Source: Halomonas sp. TD01
GTDB taxonomy: Bacteria; Pseudomonadota; Gammaproteobacteria; Pseudomonadales; Halomonadaceae
DNA length: 64,000 nt
Assembly: GCF_923868895.1 (NCBI RefSeq)
Contig: NZ_OV350343.1
Coordinates: forward strand, 310,001-374,000
Direction of reading: 5' to 3'
The translations under genes and the position numbers were made by a program. Shown in pieces: positions 46,982 to 55,168 of the stretch (position 1 is the stretch's first letter; each line of letters starts with the position of its first letter). The notes beneath the pieces are model-generated. The model saw only the letters and a list, made by a program, of their open reading frames with translations, was not told where the DNA came from and did not search any database.

Positions 46982-47734
46982 TTAACGGTTTTTCTGAAAC
47001 GCATCACTTAACGCAGCCGCTAAAATCCCCGTGGGCATCGCGATAATCCCGATGCCTGCCACCGCCGTTAAGCCCGCAAAAAACTTGCCTAACCCGGTGA
47101 TAGGAACCATATCGCCATACCCCACCGTCGTCAGCGTAGTGACACTCCACCACAGCACACGGGGCACGCTGCCAAAAGCATCCGGTTGGGCTGACGCTTC
47201 CGCCAAATAAAGGCAGAAAGAGGAAAGTAGCAGCAATAGCATTGCCAAACCCGCACTCAACCACAGCTCATGAGAACGGGACTTCAGCGCTTCTGCCAGT
47301 GCTACCCAAGCTTGGCTGAATCTACCTAAACGGGTTAGCCGCAGCATTAACCCCAAACGCAACAGGCGTAGTAAAAAGCCATTGTTTTGAACCATAGCTC
47401 CAAAGAAATAAGGCAAAATTGCCAGTAAATCCACCAAGGCCCAAAACGAAAACACATAGCGTAACCGGCCTCTTACCCCGCGATAACGAGGGTCTTCACC
47501 GACAACATACAAACGCAATAAGTACTCACCGATAAAGATCACCACAAACACGGTTTCCAAGGTAGGAAAAAGGCGTGGCGAAAGCGCCCGCAGCATTGGC
47601 TCCGTTTCCAAAATAGCCACCAGTGATGCCAGCAAAATCAGCACGCAGATGACTCTATTAATGGTCGACAGCCCCTGTCGTAGGTGCGTCTCTAAGGCTA
47701 GCTCTCGGTATAGTTCAGCTCTGTTTATGTTCAT
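46982..47734 (-). CDS. voltage-gated potassium-channel-like ion transporter
   Basis: A 250-aa six-helix channel subunit. The selectivity filter is TTVGYGD, preceded by the pore helix WWSVTTLT; the S4 voltage sensor is RLLRLGLMLRLTRLGRFSQ with regularly spaced arginines. This matches bacterial Kv-type channels. The conductive form would be a tetramer. Lies 31 bp after the efflux permease stop on the same strand. Confidence 0.92.
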   Translation of the reverse strand: MNINRAELYRELALETHLRQGLSTINRVICVLILLASLVAILETEPMLRALSPRLFPTLETVFVVIFIGEYLLRLYVVGEDPRYRGVRGRLRYVFSFWALVDLLAILPYFFGAMVQNNGFLLRLLRLGLMLRLTRLGRFSQAWVALAEALKSRSHELWLSAGLAMLLLLLSSFCLYLAEASAQPDAFGSVPRVLWWSVTTLTTVGYGDMVPITGLGKFFAGLTAVAGIGIIAMPTGILAAALSDAFQKNR

Positions 47735-47765
47735 TTTTAAAAAGCTTATTAGTGGATAAAGCGAC

Positions 47766-48794
47766 CTAAAACCCCAACAACCGCTTACGAACAGGACGAA
47801 TAGAGAACAGTACCAGCGCGCCTAAAGCCAGCCATTCAGCAAACGCGGGTAGCAGTTCCTGAACTTGGTTCGCCTGTTGAACCGGGTCCCAACCCGTCAT
47901 CGCCAGCCCTTGATCAAACACCCAGCCAATCAGCACAGTCACCAGCAGAATGCTGCCCAGATAAACCACCAATGCTTGGCTTCCAAACTCACGACGCAGA
48001 ATGGCCAGGGTTGCCAGGCTCGTCACAGGGCCAGCAAGTAGAAAGACTAACGCCATCCCCGGCGAAATGCCCGCCAATAGTAAACCAGCGGCAACTGGGG
48101 TAGCTGCGGTAGCACAGATATACAAGGGAATACCGATGACTGCCATGAGAAGTAACGCCAATAAACCACCCGAAAAACCTACCAGAGTTTCCGGCGGCAC
48201 AAAGGTAACCAGTACCCCCGCCAGCAATAAACCGGCAAACATCCAACTGCTGATGTCATCCAATAAATCACTAAAGGCATACTTCAACCCTGCGATTACC
48301 CCCGCCGACTCAGTAGCATGTGCGTTAGCGTTGCCATCGTCACAGCCTTTTGATGCACAGCAACTGCTAACGGGGGTGGTTTTCGGCAGTGCTGTTTGGC
48401 CGGTAAAGCCCACTAAAATGCCTGTCACTATCGCCGTTACCAAGGCTCCCAGCACCCGCGCCAGCGCCATTAATGGGCCTAATAGCACACTGGTGATGAG
48501 CATTGAATCCACTCCAACGCCGGGGGTACTAACCAGAAAAGATGTGGTTGGCCCACGACCCGCCCCACCCCGGTGCAGCGCCAGCGCGGTGGGAATCGCC
48601 CCACACGAACACAGCGGCAGCGGCATACCAATCACCGCTGCGCGTAAAATGCTGCCCAGCCCACGCCCCCCCATCCAACGCTGTAATAAGTGCTCTGGCA
48701 TTAATGCCTTAATTAATCCCGCAATCACCAATCCCAGCATTAGCCAGGGCGCAGCACTTAGCGCAATGCTCAACAGCTCATTGATCAGACTCAT
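47766..48794 (-). CDS. SO_0444-type Cu/Zn efflux permease (DUF318)
   Basis: A 342-aa inner-membrane permease with about eight to ten helices. Two blocks of conserved residues are seen: MPLPLCSCGAIPTALALHRGG and, in the second half, PLYICATAATPVAAGLLLAG. A cysteine-rich loop (VSSCCASKGC, about residue 150) could bind metal. The family is linked with Cu/Zn efflux. It diverges from a MerR regulator, and a MerR-type promoter reads towards it, so it is very likely metal-induced. Confidence 0.88.
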   Translation of the reverse strand: MSLINELLSIALSAAPWLMLGLVIAGLIKALMPEHLLQRWMGGRGLGSILRAAVIGMPLPLCSCGAIPTALALHRGGAGRGPTTSFLVSTPGVGVDSMLITSVLLGPLMALARVLGALVTAIVTGILVGFTGQTALPKTTPVSSCCASKGCDDGNANAHATESAGVIAGLKYAFSDLLDDISSWMFAGLLLAGVLVTFVPPETLVGFSGGLLALLLMAVIGIPLYICATAATPVAAGLLLAGISPGMALVFLLAGPVTSLATLAILRREFGSQALVVYLGSILLVTVLIGWVFDQGLAMTGWDPVQQANQVQELLPAFAEWLALGALVLFSIRPVRKRLLGF

Positions 48795-48832
48795 CGTCGG
48801 TTACCTGCTTGTTAGCCAAGAGAATAACGACT

Positions 48833-48863
48833 AGCCTAAACCCTGTAATCGTTACAGGGTCAA
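48833..48863 (-). promoter_or_regulatory. MerR-type promoter of the efflux permease with palindromic operator
   Basis: On the minus strand: -35 TTGACC (48858-48863), a 19-bp spacer, and -10 TAGGCT (48833-48838). The spacer holds a perfect dyad, ACCCTGTAA and TTACAGGGT around a 3-base centre (48840-48860). A 19-bp spacer with a central dyad is the hallmark of promoters untwisted by MerR-family activators such as ZntR. Confidence 0.88.
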
Positions 48864-48867
48864 GCCG

Positions 48868-49311
48868 ATGAAACGCCACTATCGTATTGGGGAAGTTGCC
48901 AGCCGAACCGGATGCTCGCCGGAAAGCATTCGCCATTATGAAAAATTGGGATTACTGGCACCGCCACAGCGGGGTGAGCAAGGCTACCGGTCTTATGATC
49001 AGGCCGCACTAGAACGCATTGGTTTTATTCGCCATGGCCGCAGCCTAGGGTTAGACCTGCACAGTATTCAGGAACTGCTAGCGCTTTCCGACAACCCCGA
49101 TACCGACTGCACCGCCGCCGATGACATCGCCAGCCGCCATCTACAACACCTGGAAGAGCGCATCGCTGCCTTACAAGCACTGGCAGGCGAACTGCGCCAA
49201 GTGGTTCACCAATGCCGAGGTGGAAAAACTGCCAACTGTCAGATCATTCAAACGCTGTATGACCACCAACCCACCTGCACCGAGCGGGGATGTGGAGAAG
49301 TCACAGCATAA
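48868..49311 (+). CDS. MerR-family metal-responsive regulator (ZntR/CadR/PbrR-like)
   Basis: A 147-aa regulator. The N-terminal MerR helix-turn-helix is YRIGEVASRTGCSPESIRHY and the long dimerisation helix is ~85-112. Cysteines at 81, 116 and 124 match the metal-binding positions of ZntR-type proteins, and a further Cys pair lies near the C-terminus (CTERGC). This points to a divalent ion (Zn, Cd or Pb) rather than Cu(I). It diverges from the permease across a readable MerR operator. Confidence 0.9.
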   Translation: MKRHYRIGEVASRTGCSPESIRHYEKLGLLAPPQRGEQGYRSYDQAALERIGFIRHGRSLGLDLHSIQELLALSDNPDTDCTAADDIASRHLQHLEERIAALQALAGELRQVVHQCRGGKTANCQIIQTLYDHQPTCTERGCGEVTA

Positions 49312-49389
49312 GGGGCAGCCCCCGGCAACATCGAATTTCGCGCAGCCGTCGGCTACGGCTATGTCAGCATCGTAAAAAAGGAATGTCGC

Positions 49390-49917
49390 ATGATTGAGAC
49401 AAAGGAAGAACTCGACGCTATTAAAAAGTCATGCTATTCGATGGTGACCAAAAGTGCAGGTATCTCGGCGGGCACCGCCATCATTCCTATACCGGGACTG
49501 GATATTGGTTCAGACGTAGCCATCTTAATGCGCATAATTCCCAAAATTAATGCTCAGTTTGGATTATCCCCGGAGCAAATCGAAGGCCTTGATACCGAAA
49601 CCAAGCTCTTTGTGATGACCGCCATTTCCAATACGGGAAGCAAGTTGGCCGGAAAATACATCACCAAGAAATTAATCATCATGCTGCTAAATAAGATGGG
49701 CGTTAAGGTCGCCGCCAAAGGAGTTTCTAAGTTTTTTCCCTTCATTGGCAGCGCCGTGGCAGGCAGTATTAGCTTTACCGCCATGAAGTACATGGGCAAC
49801 AGCCATATCGAAGATTGCTACAAAATTGCCTTGGCAACCCTGGAAAACAAGCAACTGCCCCGCGCGGCTGAGCCTGCGACCTTTATCCCTGCCAACGACC
49901 CCACTAATCTCCATTAG
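49390..49917 (+). CDS. DUF697/EcsC-like membrane-associated protein
   Basis: A 175-aa protein with hydrophobic glycine-rich helices (GISAGTAIIPIPGLDIGSDV; VSKFFPFIGSAVAGSISFTA) joined by charged stretches. The pattern resembles DUF697/EcsC-type domains, which occur alone or fused to GTPases. No GTPase motif is present. AAGGA precedes the ATG. Function unknown. Confidence 0.6.
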   Translation: MIETKEELDAIKKSCYSMVTKSAGISAGTAIIPIPGLDIGSDVAILMRIIPKINAQFGLSPEQIEGLDTETKLFVMTAISNTGSKLAGKYITKKLIIMLLNKMGVKVAAKGVSKFFPFIGSAVAGSISFTAMKYMGNSHIEDCYKIALATLENKQLPRAAEPATFIPANDPTNLH

Positions 49918-49947
49918 CGAATGACCGACGACGCCAGCTCTGGCCCG

Positions 49948-50739
49948 TCACTGTGGTGGCAGCGTAATCACCCCTTTCATGTAAGGCGCAACGCGGCCTT
50001 TGATAATGACGCGTTCGCCTTCTACCACGCAGCTCAGCGCACCTTTACGGGCACCACCCTGGCGTGCGGTAAACTGCTGCTTGCCTAACCGCTTCGCCCA
50101 ATAAGGCGCAAGCGAGGTATGCGCAGAACCGGTAACGGGATCTTCTTCCACGCCCACCTTAGGGCCAAACCAGCGAGAGACAATATCCACATCGCTGCCT
50201 TTCGCAGTAACGACAATGCCGCGGCCTGGAAGGCGCTTCAATTGCTGCATGTCCGGCGTTAGCGCTTCAATCAACTGCGCATCGTTAACCACCACCACGA
50301 TATCGTCAGACATCAGCAGCTCTTCGATCTCGTTAATCCCTAGCGCTGCCTTTACCTCAGCCACCATCGTTAAGGGTTCAGTTGCCTTCGCAGGGAAATC
50401 CATCGCCAGTTCGTCGCCGTCACGCTGCACTAAAAGCTGCCCGCTGCGGGTCTCGAAATGCAGCGTTTCAGCGTTATCGCCCAGCGCATTAAAAATCACC
50501 CACGCCGCCGCCAGCGTGGCATGGCCACATAAATCCACTTCCACCGAAGGGGTAAACCAGCGCAGGTGATAACCAGACTCAGTCTGCACAAAAAAAGCAG
50601 TTTCAGAGAGATTGCTCTCTGTGGCTATCGCCTGCAACAACGCATCATCCAGCCACGCTTCCAGCGGGCAAACCGCCGCAGGGTTACCTTCAAACGGCTT
50701 AGAGGCAAATGCATCTACTTGGTAAAGATCAATGTTCAT
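49948..50739 (-). CDS. PhzF-family isomerase/epimerase
   Basis: A 263-aa enzyme of the PhzF (diaminopimelate-epimerase-like) fold. Family marks: QVDAFASKPFEGNPAAVCPL at the start, the catalytic Glu in NLSETAFF, FTPSVEVDLCGHATLA and EEDPVTGSAHTSLAPYW. No other phenazine gene is nearby, so it is one of the many orphan PhzF proteins of unknown substrate. A 25-codon broken copy of its N-terminus lies at 53036-53110. Confidence 0.9.
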   Translation of the reverse strand: MNIDLYQVDAFASKPFEGNPAAVCPLEAWLDDALLQAIATESNLSETAFFVQTESGYHLRWFTPSVEVDLCGHATLAAAWVIFNALGDNAETLHFETRSGQLLVQRDGDELAMDFPAKATEPLTMVAEVKAALGINEIEELLMSDDIVVVVNDAQLIEALTPDMQQLKRLPGRGIVVTAKGSDVDIVSRWFGPKVGVEEDPVTGSAHTSLAPYWAKRLGKQQFTARQGGARKGALSCVVEGERVIIKGRVAPYMKGVITLPPQ

Positions 50740-50827
50740 TACAGCCAGCCTTTTCTAATGTCATGGGTCATTATGTTTTAGATAACACGAGGCTTTTGGC
50801 AAGGACACGCCACCTAACCTAAGGCGC

Positions 50828-52018
50828 CTAAGCAGAGGCACGCCCTTTGATAATAGAGCGGGCAAGCATCAGATACGCCACCGAGCCACAGGCGGCCATG
50901 GCCAGAATGACCGCTTCAAGCGTATGCGGCAACATAGCGGACAATGCGCTCAAAAGCCCAGCAACACCGAACTGAGCTGCGCCCAGAAGCGCTGCGGCCG
51001 TTCCACTACTGGTGGGAAAGAACTCCAAAAAGCAGACCTGAATATTTGGCGAGATCGCCCCTATCGAGCCAATGGTCAGCATCATGGCGAGCAAGAAGGC
51101 GTAAAGCGGCCACTCCATAAAGGTAGCCATCACCAAAAATAGTATGCCGACTCCCTGACAGCCCGTTGCCAACTGCAGGATACGCAGCGACGGCAACCTG
51201 GAAAGCAGTATTCGATTGAGAATATTGAAGATAAGCATGGCGACGATATTCGCCGCAAACAGCATCGAAAAAGCCGAGGGCGACTGGCTGAAATGCCCCT
51301 GATAAATAAATGACGCATAGGTGATAAACATCATCAGGGTAGAAAAAGAGGCAGCCTGCCAAACGATGAACGGCAGGGCCGGTTTTGTCGAAAGAACCAG
51401 CTTGTAACGCGCCAGCAGGCTCATCTTAGGGCTTTTCACGCGAGACACCTTGCCCGTACCGGTAAAGAGCACCCGCACCAACAACGGCACCAGCAGCACC
51501 GCGTATACCGCCAAGGCGAAAAAGATAGTGTGCCAGGAACCAAACGCCAGAATAGCGCTGCCTACACTCGGCGCAATACCCGGGGCCAGCACCATGATCA
51601 AGCCCATCATCGAAAATAGTTTCGCGGCCTCGCGGCCTGACACCCTGTCACGCACCAGCGCCGGCACCGATACCAGGGTACAACCGGCGCCAAGGGCCTG
51701 CACGGCTCGCCCGACGAGCAGCGTATTTAAGGAATCCGCCATACCAATGACAATGCTTGAGAGCGCAAAAATCGCCAGGCCGCTCATCAACACCCGCTGA
51801 CGCCCGAAGCGGTCTGAAAGCGCACCGCCGATTAACTGACCAAACGCCATCGCGAGTATATACACTGAAACGCTCAGTGATACCGCCTGCTGAGAAACCC
51901 CCAGCGATTCGCCGATAACCGGAAAGGCCGGCAGGTACGTATCCATGGAAAACGGGCCCAGCATCATGGTCAATGCCAAGCTCAGTACCACAATGAAAGG
52001 TGTTTTAGATTGGGTCAT
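50828..52018 (-). CDS. Bcr/CflA-family multidrug efflux MFS transporter
   Basis: A 396-aa MFS protein with 12 helices. Motif A is IGGALSDRFGRQRVL, and DTYLPAFPVIGESLGVS near the start is characteristic of the Bcr/CflA drug:proton antiporter group; VPALVRDRVSGREAAKLFSM follows. It exports hydrophobic drugs or peptides. The Shine-Dalgarno sequence is weak. Confidence 0.88.
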   Translation of the reverse strand: MTQSKTPFIVVLSLALTMMLGPFSMDTYLPAFPVIGESLGVSQQAVSLSVSVYILAMAFGQLIGGALSDRFGRQRVLMSGLAIFALSSIVIGMADSLNTLLVGRAVQALGAGCTLVSVPALVRDRVSGREAAKLFSMMGLIMVLAPGIAPSVGSAILAFGSWHTIFFALAVYAVLLVPLLVRVLFTGTGKVSRVKSPKMSLLARYKLVLSTKPALPFIVWQAASFSTLMMFITYASFIYQGHFSQSPSAFSMLFAANIVAMLIFNILNRILLSRLPSLRILQLATGCQGVGILFLVMATFMEWPLYAFLLAMMLTIGSIGAISPNIQVCFLEFFPTSSGTAAALLGAAQFGVAGLLSALSAMLPHTLEAVILAMAACGSVAYLMLARSIIKGRASA

Positions 52019-52126
52019 AGAAGCTCGCGGTAAAAGGCCATAATGATGGACAGCATCACCAATATGATACCGACAGATGCTAACAAGGCAATCGAATAGG
52101 TAGGTGGCTTGCTAATGGGGCTTTGG

Positions 52127-52175
52127 GAGCAAGGTTTTGAGAGCAGGGGTTTGAGAGCAAGGTTTTGAGAGCAAG
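52127..52175. repeat. 3.5 tandem copies of a 14-bp unit
   Basis: GAGCAAGGTTTTGA (52127-52140), GAGCAGGGGTTTGA, GAGCAAGGTTTTGA and a partial GAGCAAG follow one another. They lie between the divergent Bcr/CflA and DUF1330 genes and could vary in copy number. Confidence 0.9.
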
Positions 52176-52241
52176 TGGACAGCGCCCAACCAACAACAGG
52201 TATGATTGCATAGCGCATTGAATACCTACGAGGAGAGCCGA

Positions 52242-52538
52242 ATGCCCGCCTACATCGTACTAACCCGTGAACACACTCACGACAACGAAGAAATGAAGCG
52301 CTACAGCGAAAAGGCCAAAGCCGCCCGCGAAGGCCACGACCCACAACCACTCGCCTTTTATGGTGATTTTGAGGTGCTAGAAGGAAGCGCCATGGAAGGT
52401 GCGGTGATTCTACGCTTCCCCGATATGGCCGCCGCCCGCGCCTGGTACGAAAGCCCCGCCTATCAGGAAGCCCGCAAACACCGTTTCCAGGGTGCCGACT
52501 ATCGCGTGTTTATTGTTGATGGCTTAGAAACAGCGTAA
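52242..52538 (+). CDS. DUF1330-domain protein
   Basis: A 98-aa dimeric alpha-beta barrel-like protein starting MPAYIVLTREHTHD, with FYGDFEVLEGS and VILRFPDMAAARAWYESPAY, the DUF1330 signature. GAGGAGAG precedes the ATG; an in-frame start at 52206 lacks support. Function unknown. Confidence 0.85.
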   Translation: MPAYIVLTREHTHDNEEMKRYSEKAKAAREGHDPQPLAFYGDFEVLEGSAMEGAVILRFPDMAAARAWYESPAYQEARKHRFQGADYRVFIVDGLETA

Positions 52539-52596
52539 CTCTTAGCTCTCATATCCTTAGTGCTCACCACGCTTTCAAACTTGCCCCGAAGTCATC

Positions 52597-52664
52597 CATG
52601 AGCCGATTACTCAGCCTATTCAGCTCATATTGCGAGCCGAATAAGATATATGTTCGGCTCATGG
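52597..52664. promoter_or_regulatory. orphan copy of the Fic operator region
   Basis: This 68-bp stretch aligns with the promoter of the Fic gene (54278-54347): both start CATGAGCCGAT and share GCCTATTCAG and (C/A)AGCTCAT. It holds a perfect GAGCCGAA / TTCGGCTC inverted repeat (52634-52641 and 52653-52660). No Fic reading frame is attached on the left, so it looks like a displaced operator. To the right, 52688-52763 (+) reads MTKEAEWANAMAHRQRYWWA, an unidentified scrap. Confidence 0.6.
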
Positions 52665-52763
52665 GTGACGTGAGGGAGTTATTTCAGATGACAAAAGAAG
52701 CCGAATGGGCAAACGCAATGGCACATCGGCAGCGCTACTGGTGGGCTAAAAACCAGCTTGTGG

Positions 52764-53000
52764 CAAAACCAGCTTATTGCGGATCGACCCCAGCGCGATC
52801 TATTTCACAACCGCCAGTTCACGCTCCTCTGTCCCCCCCTGCAAATACTGCGGCGTCACTGCCGTATCATCCACCACCACCCCGGCCGCCTTAGCCGTCG
52901 CACGCCCAGCGGCAGCGCTCACATCATCCAGTGATGCTGCGGTCAACTTCGCCAATGCGGCAATGTCATCCAGTAATCCTATCAAGCCACCTATGGCCAT
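52764..53000 (-). pseudogene. DUF808 (YedI) family gene fragment, copy 1
   Basis: From the ATG at 53000 the product reads MAIGGLIGLLDDIAALAKLT, then AASLDDVSAAAGRATAKAAG and VVVDDTAVTPQYLQG, matching the N-terminus of DUF808 membrane proteins. A TAG follows RELAVVK, after which the frame still reads IALGSIRNKLVL, typical of the family, before homology is lost. So it has a nonsense codon and has lost about three quarters of the gene. The same TAG is present in copy 2. Confidence 0.85.
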
Positions 53001-53060
53001 GGATGCTTCCTCCGTGAATTACAGGTGCTGATAGTAAAGCATACAGCGGGTGAGTTACCT
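52764..53060. repeat. 297-bp duplicated segment, copy 1
   Basis: It aligns without gaps to 57361-57657 (constant offset of 4,597 bases), with scattered substitutions. It begins CAAAACCAGCTTATTGCGGA and ends TGAGTTACCT. An 11-bp direct repeat (AAAACCAGCTT) at its left edge suggests joining through short homology. It carries the start of a dead DUF808 gene. Confidence 0.9.
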
Positions 53061-53110
53061 TCAAAGTGCTTTGAGGCAAAGGCATTCACTTGCTATAGGT
53101 CGATTTTCAT
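53036..53110 (-). pseudogene. phzF N-terminal fragment
   Basis: Reading from the ATG at 53110: MKIDL-stop-QVNAFASKHFEGNSPAVC. This matches the start of the intact phzF at 49948-50739 (MNIDLYQVDAFASKPFEGNP), with TAT changed to TAG at codon 6. It ends where the DUF808 leader begins. A relic of a duplicated or rearranged phzF. Confidence 0.8.
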
Positions 53111-53146
53111 TGCAAGCGATATGGCCTCACTGACAAAGTCCACTGC

Positions 53147-54280
53147 TTACTGCGTACCTTTATAAGCTTGTCCAAGTAACACCGAATAACGCGTACTACG
53201 CCCGCCGCCGGGTAGCTTGTAGAGGCAACCTTTTTCCAGCAGCTCGGCCAAGTCCCGCGTTGCGGTGGCTTTGCTCACTTTGGCCAACGATTGGTACTTA
53301 CGAGCATTGATGCCCTGCTCAAACTCCTCCCCCGCTGTATCCAACAAGCGGTTCAGCACCTTGATTTGCCGTTCGTTCAGCACAGTGGTGGCATGGCGCT
53401 GCCAGAAGGTGGCTTTCATTAACACACGGTCGATTCTTAACAGCGCCTGCTCAAGCGCCTCCTTCAGCGTGTCCAGAAACCACAACAACCACGGCGTAAT
53501 ATCTAGGCTGCCCTTCTGAGCGCTTTCGAGGTGATCGTAGTAGGCGTGGCGGCGCGCCATGATGGCCGCGCTCAAGGAATAGAACCGCACGGATTGACGC
53601 TCTGCTTGCGCAAGCGCGCGATCGGTCACCGCACGGGTAACGCGACCGTTGCCGTCATCAAAGGGGTGTAAGGTAATCAACCATAGATGGGTTATGCCAG
53701 CGCGAACCAGCCCATCAAGCCCCTGAGGCGGCTGGTTGAACCAAGTAATAAAGGCATCCAGCTCAGCCTCCAACTGCCCACGGGGTGGCGCTTCAAAATG
53801 AACGGTAGGCCGATCAAGCCTCCCCGACACCACTTGCATGGGGTGATCCCCACGCAGCTCGCCTACTCGTACATTGCCAAGCAAACCGGGGCCTTGCACA
53901 AACAGCATGGACTGCCAAAGGCACAGCCACTCATGGGTAAGCGGCTCATCCAATTGACGCGTGGATTGCAGCAACAGTTCTATCAGCGCCTCGGATTCTG
54001 GTGTTGTTCTGCCAGCTATACCGGCCTGCTCAATGCCCAACTGGCGAGCAACGGAAGACCTCACAGAGCCAACGTCCAGACGCTCACCTTCGATTTCGCT
54101 GGTACGAATAGCATTCTGGATCAGCGCATCCATCTCCACGTCCAGTTCAGCCTGACCGTGGGCCGCCTCGGTTTTACCCAGCACCCGGCCCTGCAGTAGC
54201 CGCACGGCGTCCAGCGTAGGCCGCAGAACGGATTCATCCCACTCAAAATGCGGCCAGTTGCGCTGTTCCCAGATATACAT
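53147..54280 (-). CDS. Fic-family protein, class II with N-terminal inhibitory helix and C-terminal winged helix
   Basis: A 377-aa Fic protein. The catalytic loop HPFDDGNGR (residues 205-213) is intact, so it should transfer AMP (or another nucleotide group) to a hydroxyl side chain. The inhibitory motif TSEIEGE (60-66) lies upstream of the Fic core, as in class II proteins, so the toxin is self-restrained. The C-terminal third (VLNERQIKVLNRLLD, then SLAKVSKATATRDLAELLEKG) is a winged helix, suggesting autoregulation at the palindromes that overlap its start codon. No partner antitoxin gene is next to it. Confidence 0.9.
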   Translation of the reverse strand: MYIWEQRNWPHFEWDESVLRPTLDAVRLLQGRVLGKTEAAHGQAELDVEMDALIQNAIRTSEIEGERLDVGSVRSSVARQLGIEQAGIAGRTTPESEALIELLLQSTRQLDEPLTHEWLCLWQSMLFVQGPGLLGNVRVGELRGDHPMQVVSGRLDRPTVHFEAPPRGQLEAELDAFITWFNQPPQGLDGLVRAGITHLWLITLHPFDDGNGRVTRAVTDRALAQAERQSVRFYSLSAAIMARRHAYYDHLESAQKGSLDITPWLLWFLDTLKEALEQALLRIDRVLMKATFWQRHATTVLNERQIKVLNRLLDTAGEEFEQGINARKYQSLAKVSKATATRDLAELLEKGCLYKLPGGGRSTRYSVLLGQAYKGTQ

Positions 54281-54347
54281 GAGCCGATCACCCCGCCTAT
54301 TCAGATCATATTATGAGCCGATTATGAATTATATTCAGCTCATAGGC
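54278..54347. promoter_or_regulatory. Fic gene promoter/operator with repeated ATGAGCCGAT units
   Basis: ATGAGCCGAT occurs twice (54279 and 54313) with inverted AGCTCAT near 54337; the first overlaps the Fic start codon on the other strand. The winged helix of the Fic protein is a likely binder. A 68-bp relative lies at 52597. Confidence 0.6.
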
Positions 54348-54392
54348 TAGTCAGAGAGCTTTTGAGGAGTCTTGTCTTTCTTGTCAAACATA

Positions 54393-54425
54393 CCTATATT
54401 CATATTTGTTACTTTTGAATATAGG
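54393..54425. promoter_or_regulatory. parD operator, copy 1
   Basis: A perfect 10-bp inverted repeat, CCTATATTCA (54393-54402) and TGAATATAGG (54416-54425), lies directly before parD and overlaps its AGGAAG ribosome-binding site. ParD antitoxins repress their own operon, so this is the likely site. It is conserved at 57828 with one change. Confidence 0.8.
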
Positions 54426-54434
54426 AAGAGAATC

Positions 54435-54683
54435 ATGGCTACGACCAGTCTTAGCTTAGGGGAGCACTGGGAAGTCTTTATCAGAAACGAGGTCGCCAGC
54501 GGACGCTACGGCTCCGCAAGTGAAGTTGTGCGTGATGCGTTACGTGCAATGGAAGAGCGCAAAAGCAAACTTGAAGCGCTTAGAGCTCACTTAGCCCAAG
54601 GCGCAGAGCAAGCGAGAGCAGGTGAATTCGTGGATGATTTTTCGATGGATGCATTAATCAACGATTTGGATAGTGAAACGTAA
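54435..54683 (+). CDS. parD: ParD-family antitoxin, copy 1
   Basis: An 82-aa antitoxin: N-terminal ribbon-helix-helix (MATTSLSLGEHWEVFIRNEV, then ASGRYGSASEVVRDALRAME) that binds the operator, and an acidic C-terminal tail (GEFVDDFSMDALINDLDS) that wraps the toxin. AGGAAGAG lies before the ATG at 54435; an in-frame extension to 54372 would run through the operator. It overlaps parE by one base. Five residues differ from copy 2 by my reading. Confidence 0.93.
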   Translation: MATTSLSLGEHWEVFIRNEVASGRYGSASEVVRDALRAMEERKSKLEALRAHLAQGAEQARAGEFVDDFSMDALINDLDSET

Positions 54684-54982
54684 TGCTCAGCTTCCGTATC
54701 ACGCCAAGGGCAAGAGACGATTTAAAAAATATCGGCCGCTATACGGAGTGGCAATGGGGCAAAAACCAACGAAATACCTATTTGAAGAATTTTGAAAAAC
54801 GGTTTCACTGGCTCGCAGAAAATCCCCACCTGGGAAAGCACCGCTCGGATGTTAGCGAGGGTTATTACAGCTACCCTCAGGGCCAGCACGTTATCTTTTA
54901 TCTAATCGGCCAGGAATGCATTGAAATCATTGGCATTCCTCACAAAGAGATGGATATCGTTTCATATTTTCTGCCTGAATGA
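54683..54982 (+). CDS. parE: ParE-family toxin, copy 1
   Basis: A 99-aa RelE/ParE-superfamily toxin (MLSFRITPRARDDLKNIGRY, NPHLGKHRSDV, GQHVIFYLIG, IGIPHKEMD). ParE toxins poison DNA gyrase. It starts in the TAATG that ends parD. About ten residues differ from copy 2, several at the N-terminus and C-terminus, enough to allow separate toxin-antitoxin specificity. Confidence 0.92.
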   Translation: MLSFRITPRARDDLKNIGRYTEWQWGKNQRNTYLKNFEKRFHWLAENPHLGKHRSDVSEGYYSYPQGQHVIFYLIGQECIEIIGIPHKEMDIVSYFLPE

Positions 54983-55168
54983 GCCAAAATAGTTTAACGA
55001 CTGCCCTGCTTAAATGTTTGCCAAGCGTACGTCCTGATTGGATAACGCCTCCTCTTTTTTGTGCAGAGTCAGTTGCCGAGTTACCTTTTACAATACCAGA
55101 CGCTGACGGGGTGTATCAGTGACCGGTGCGTAGTGCTCAATTCACCATACTGAAGGCTCTCGATGGAG

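Noticed and set aside
52127..52175. CRISPR-like repeats
   Set aside because: The 14-bp units are contiguous without spacers, so this is a simple tandem repeat.
52598..52894. 98-codon open frame over the orphan Fic operator and DUF808 copy 1
   Set aside because: It crosses an operator copy and the reverse of a dead gene, with a proline-rich antisense tail; only a 25-codon scrap looks coding.
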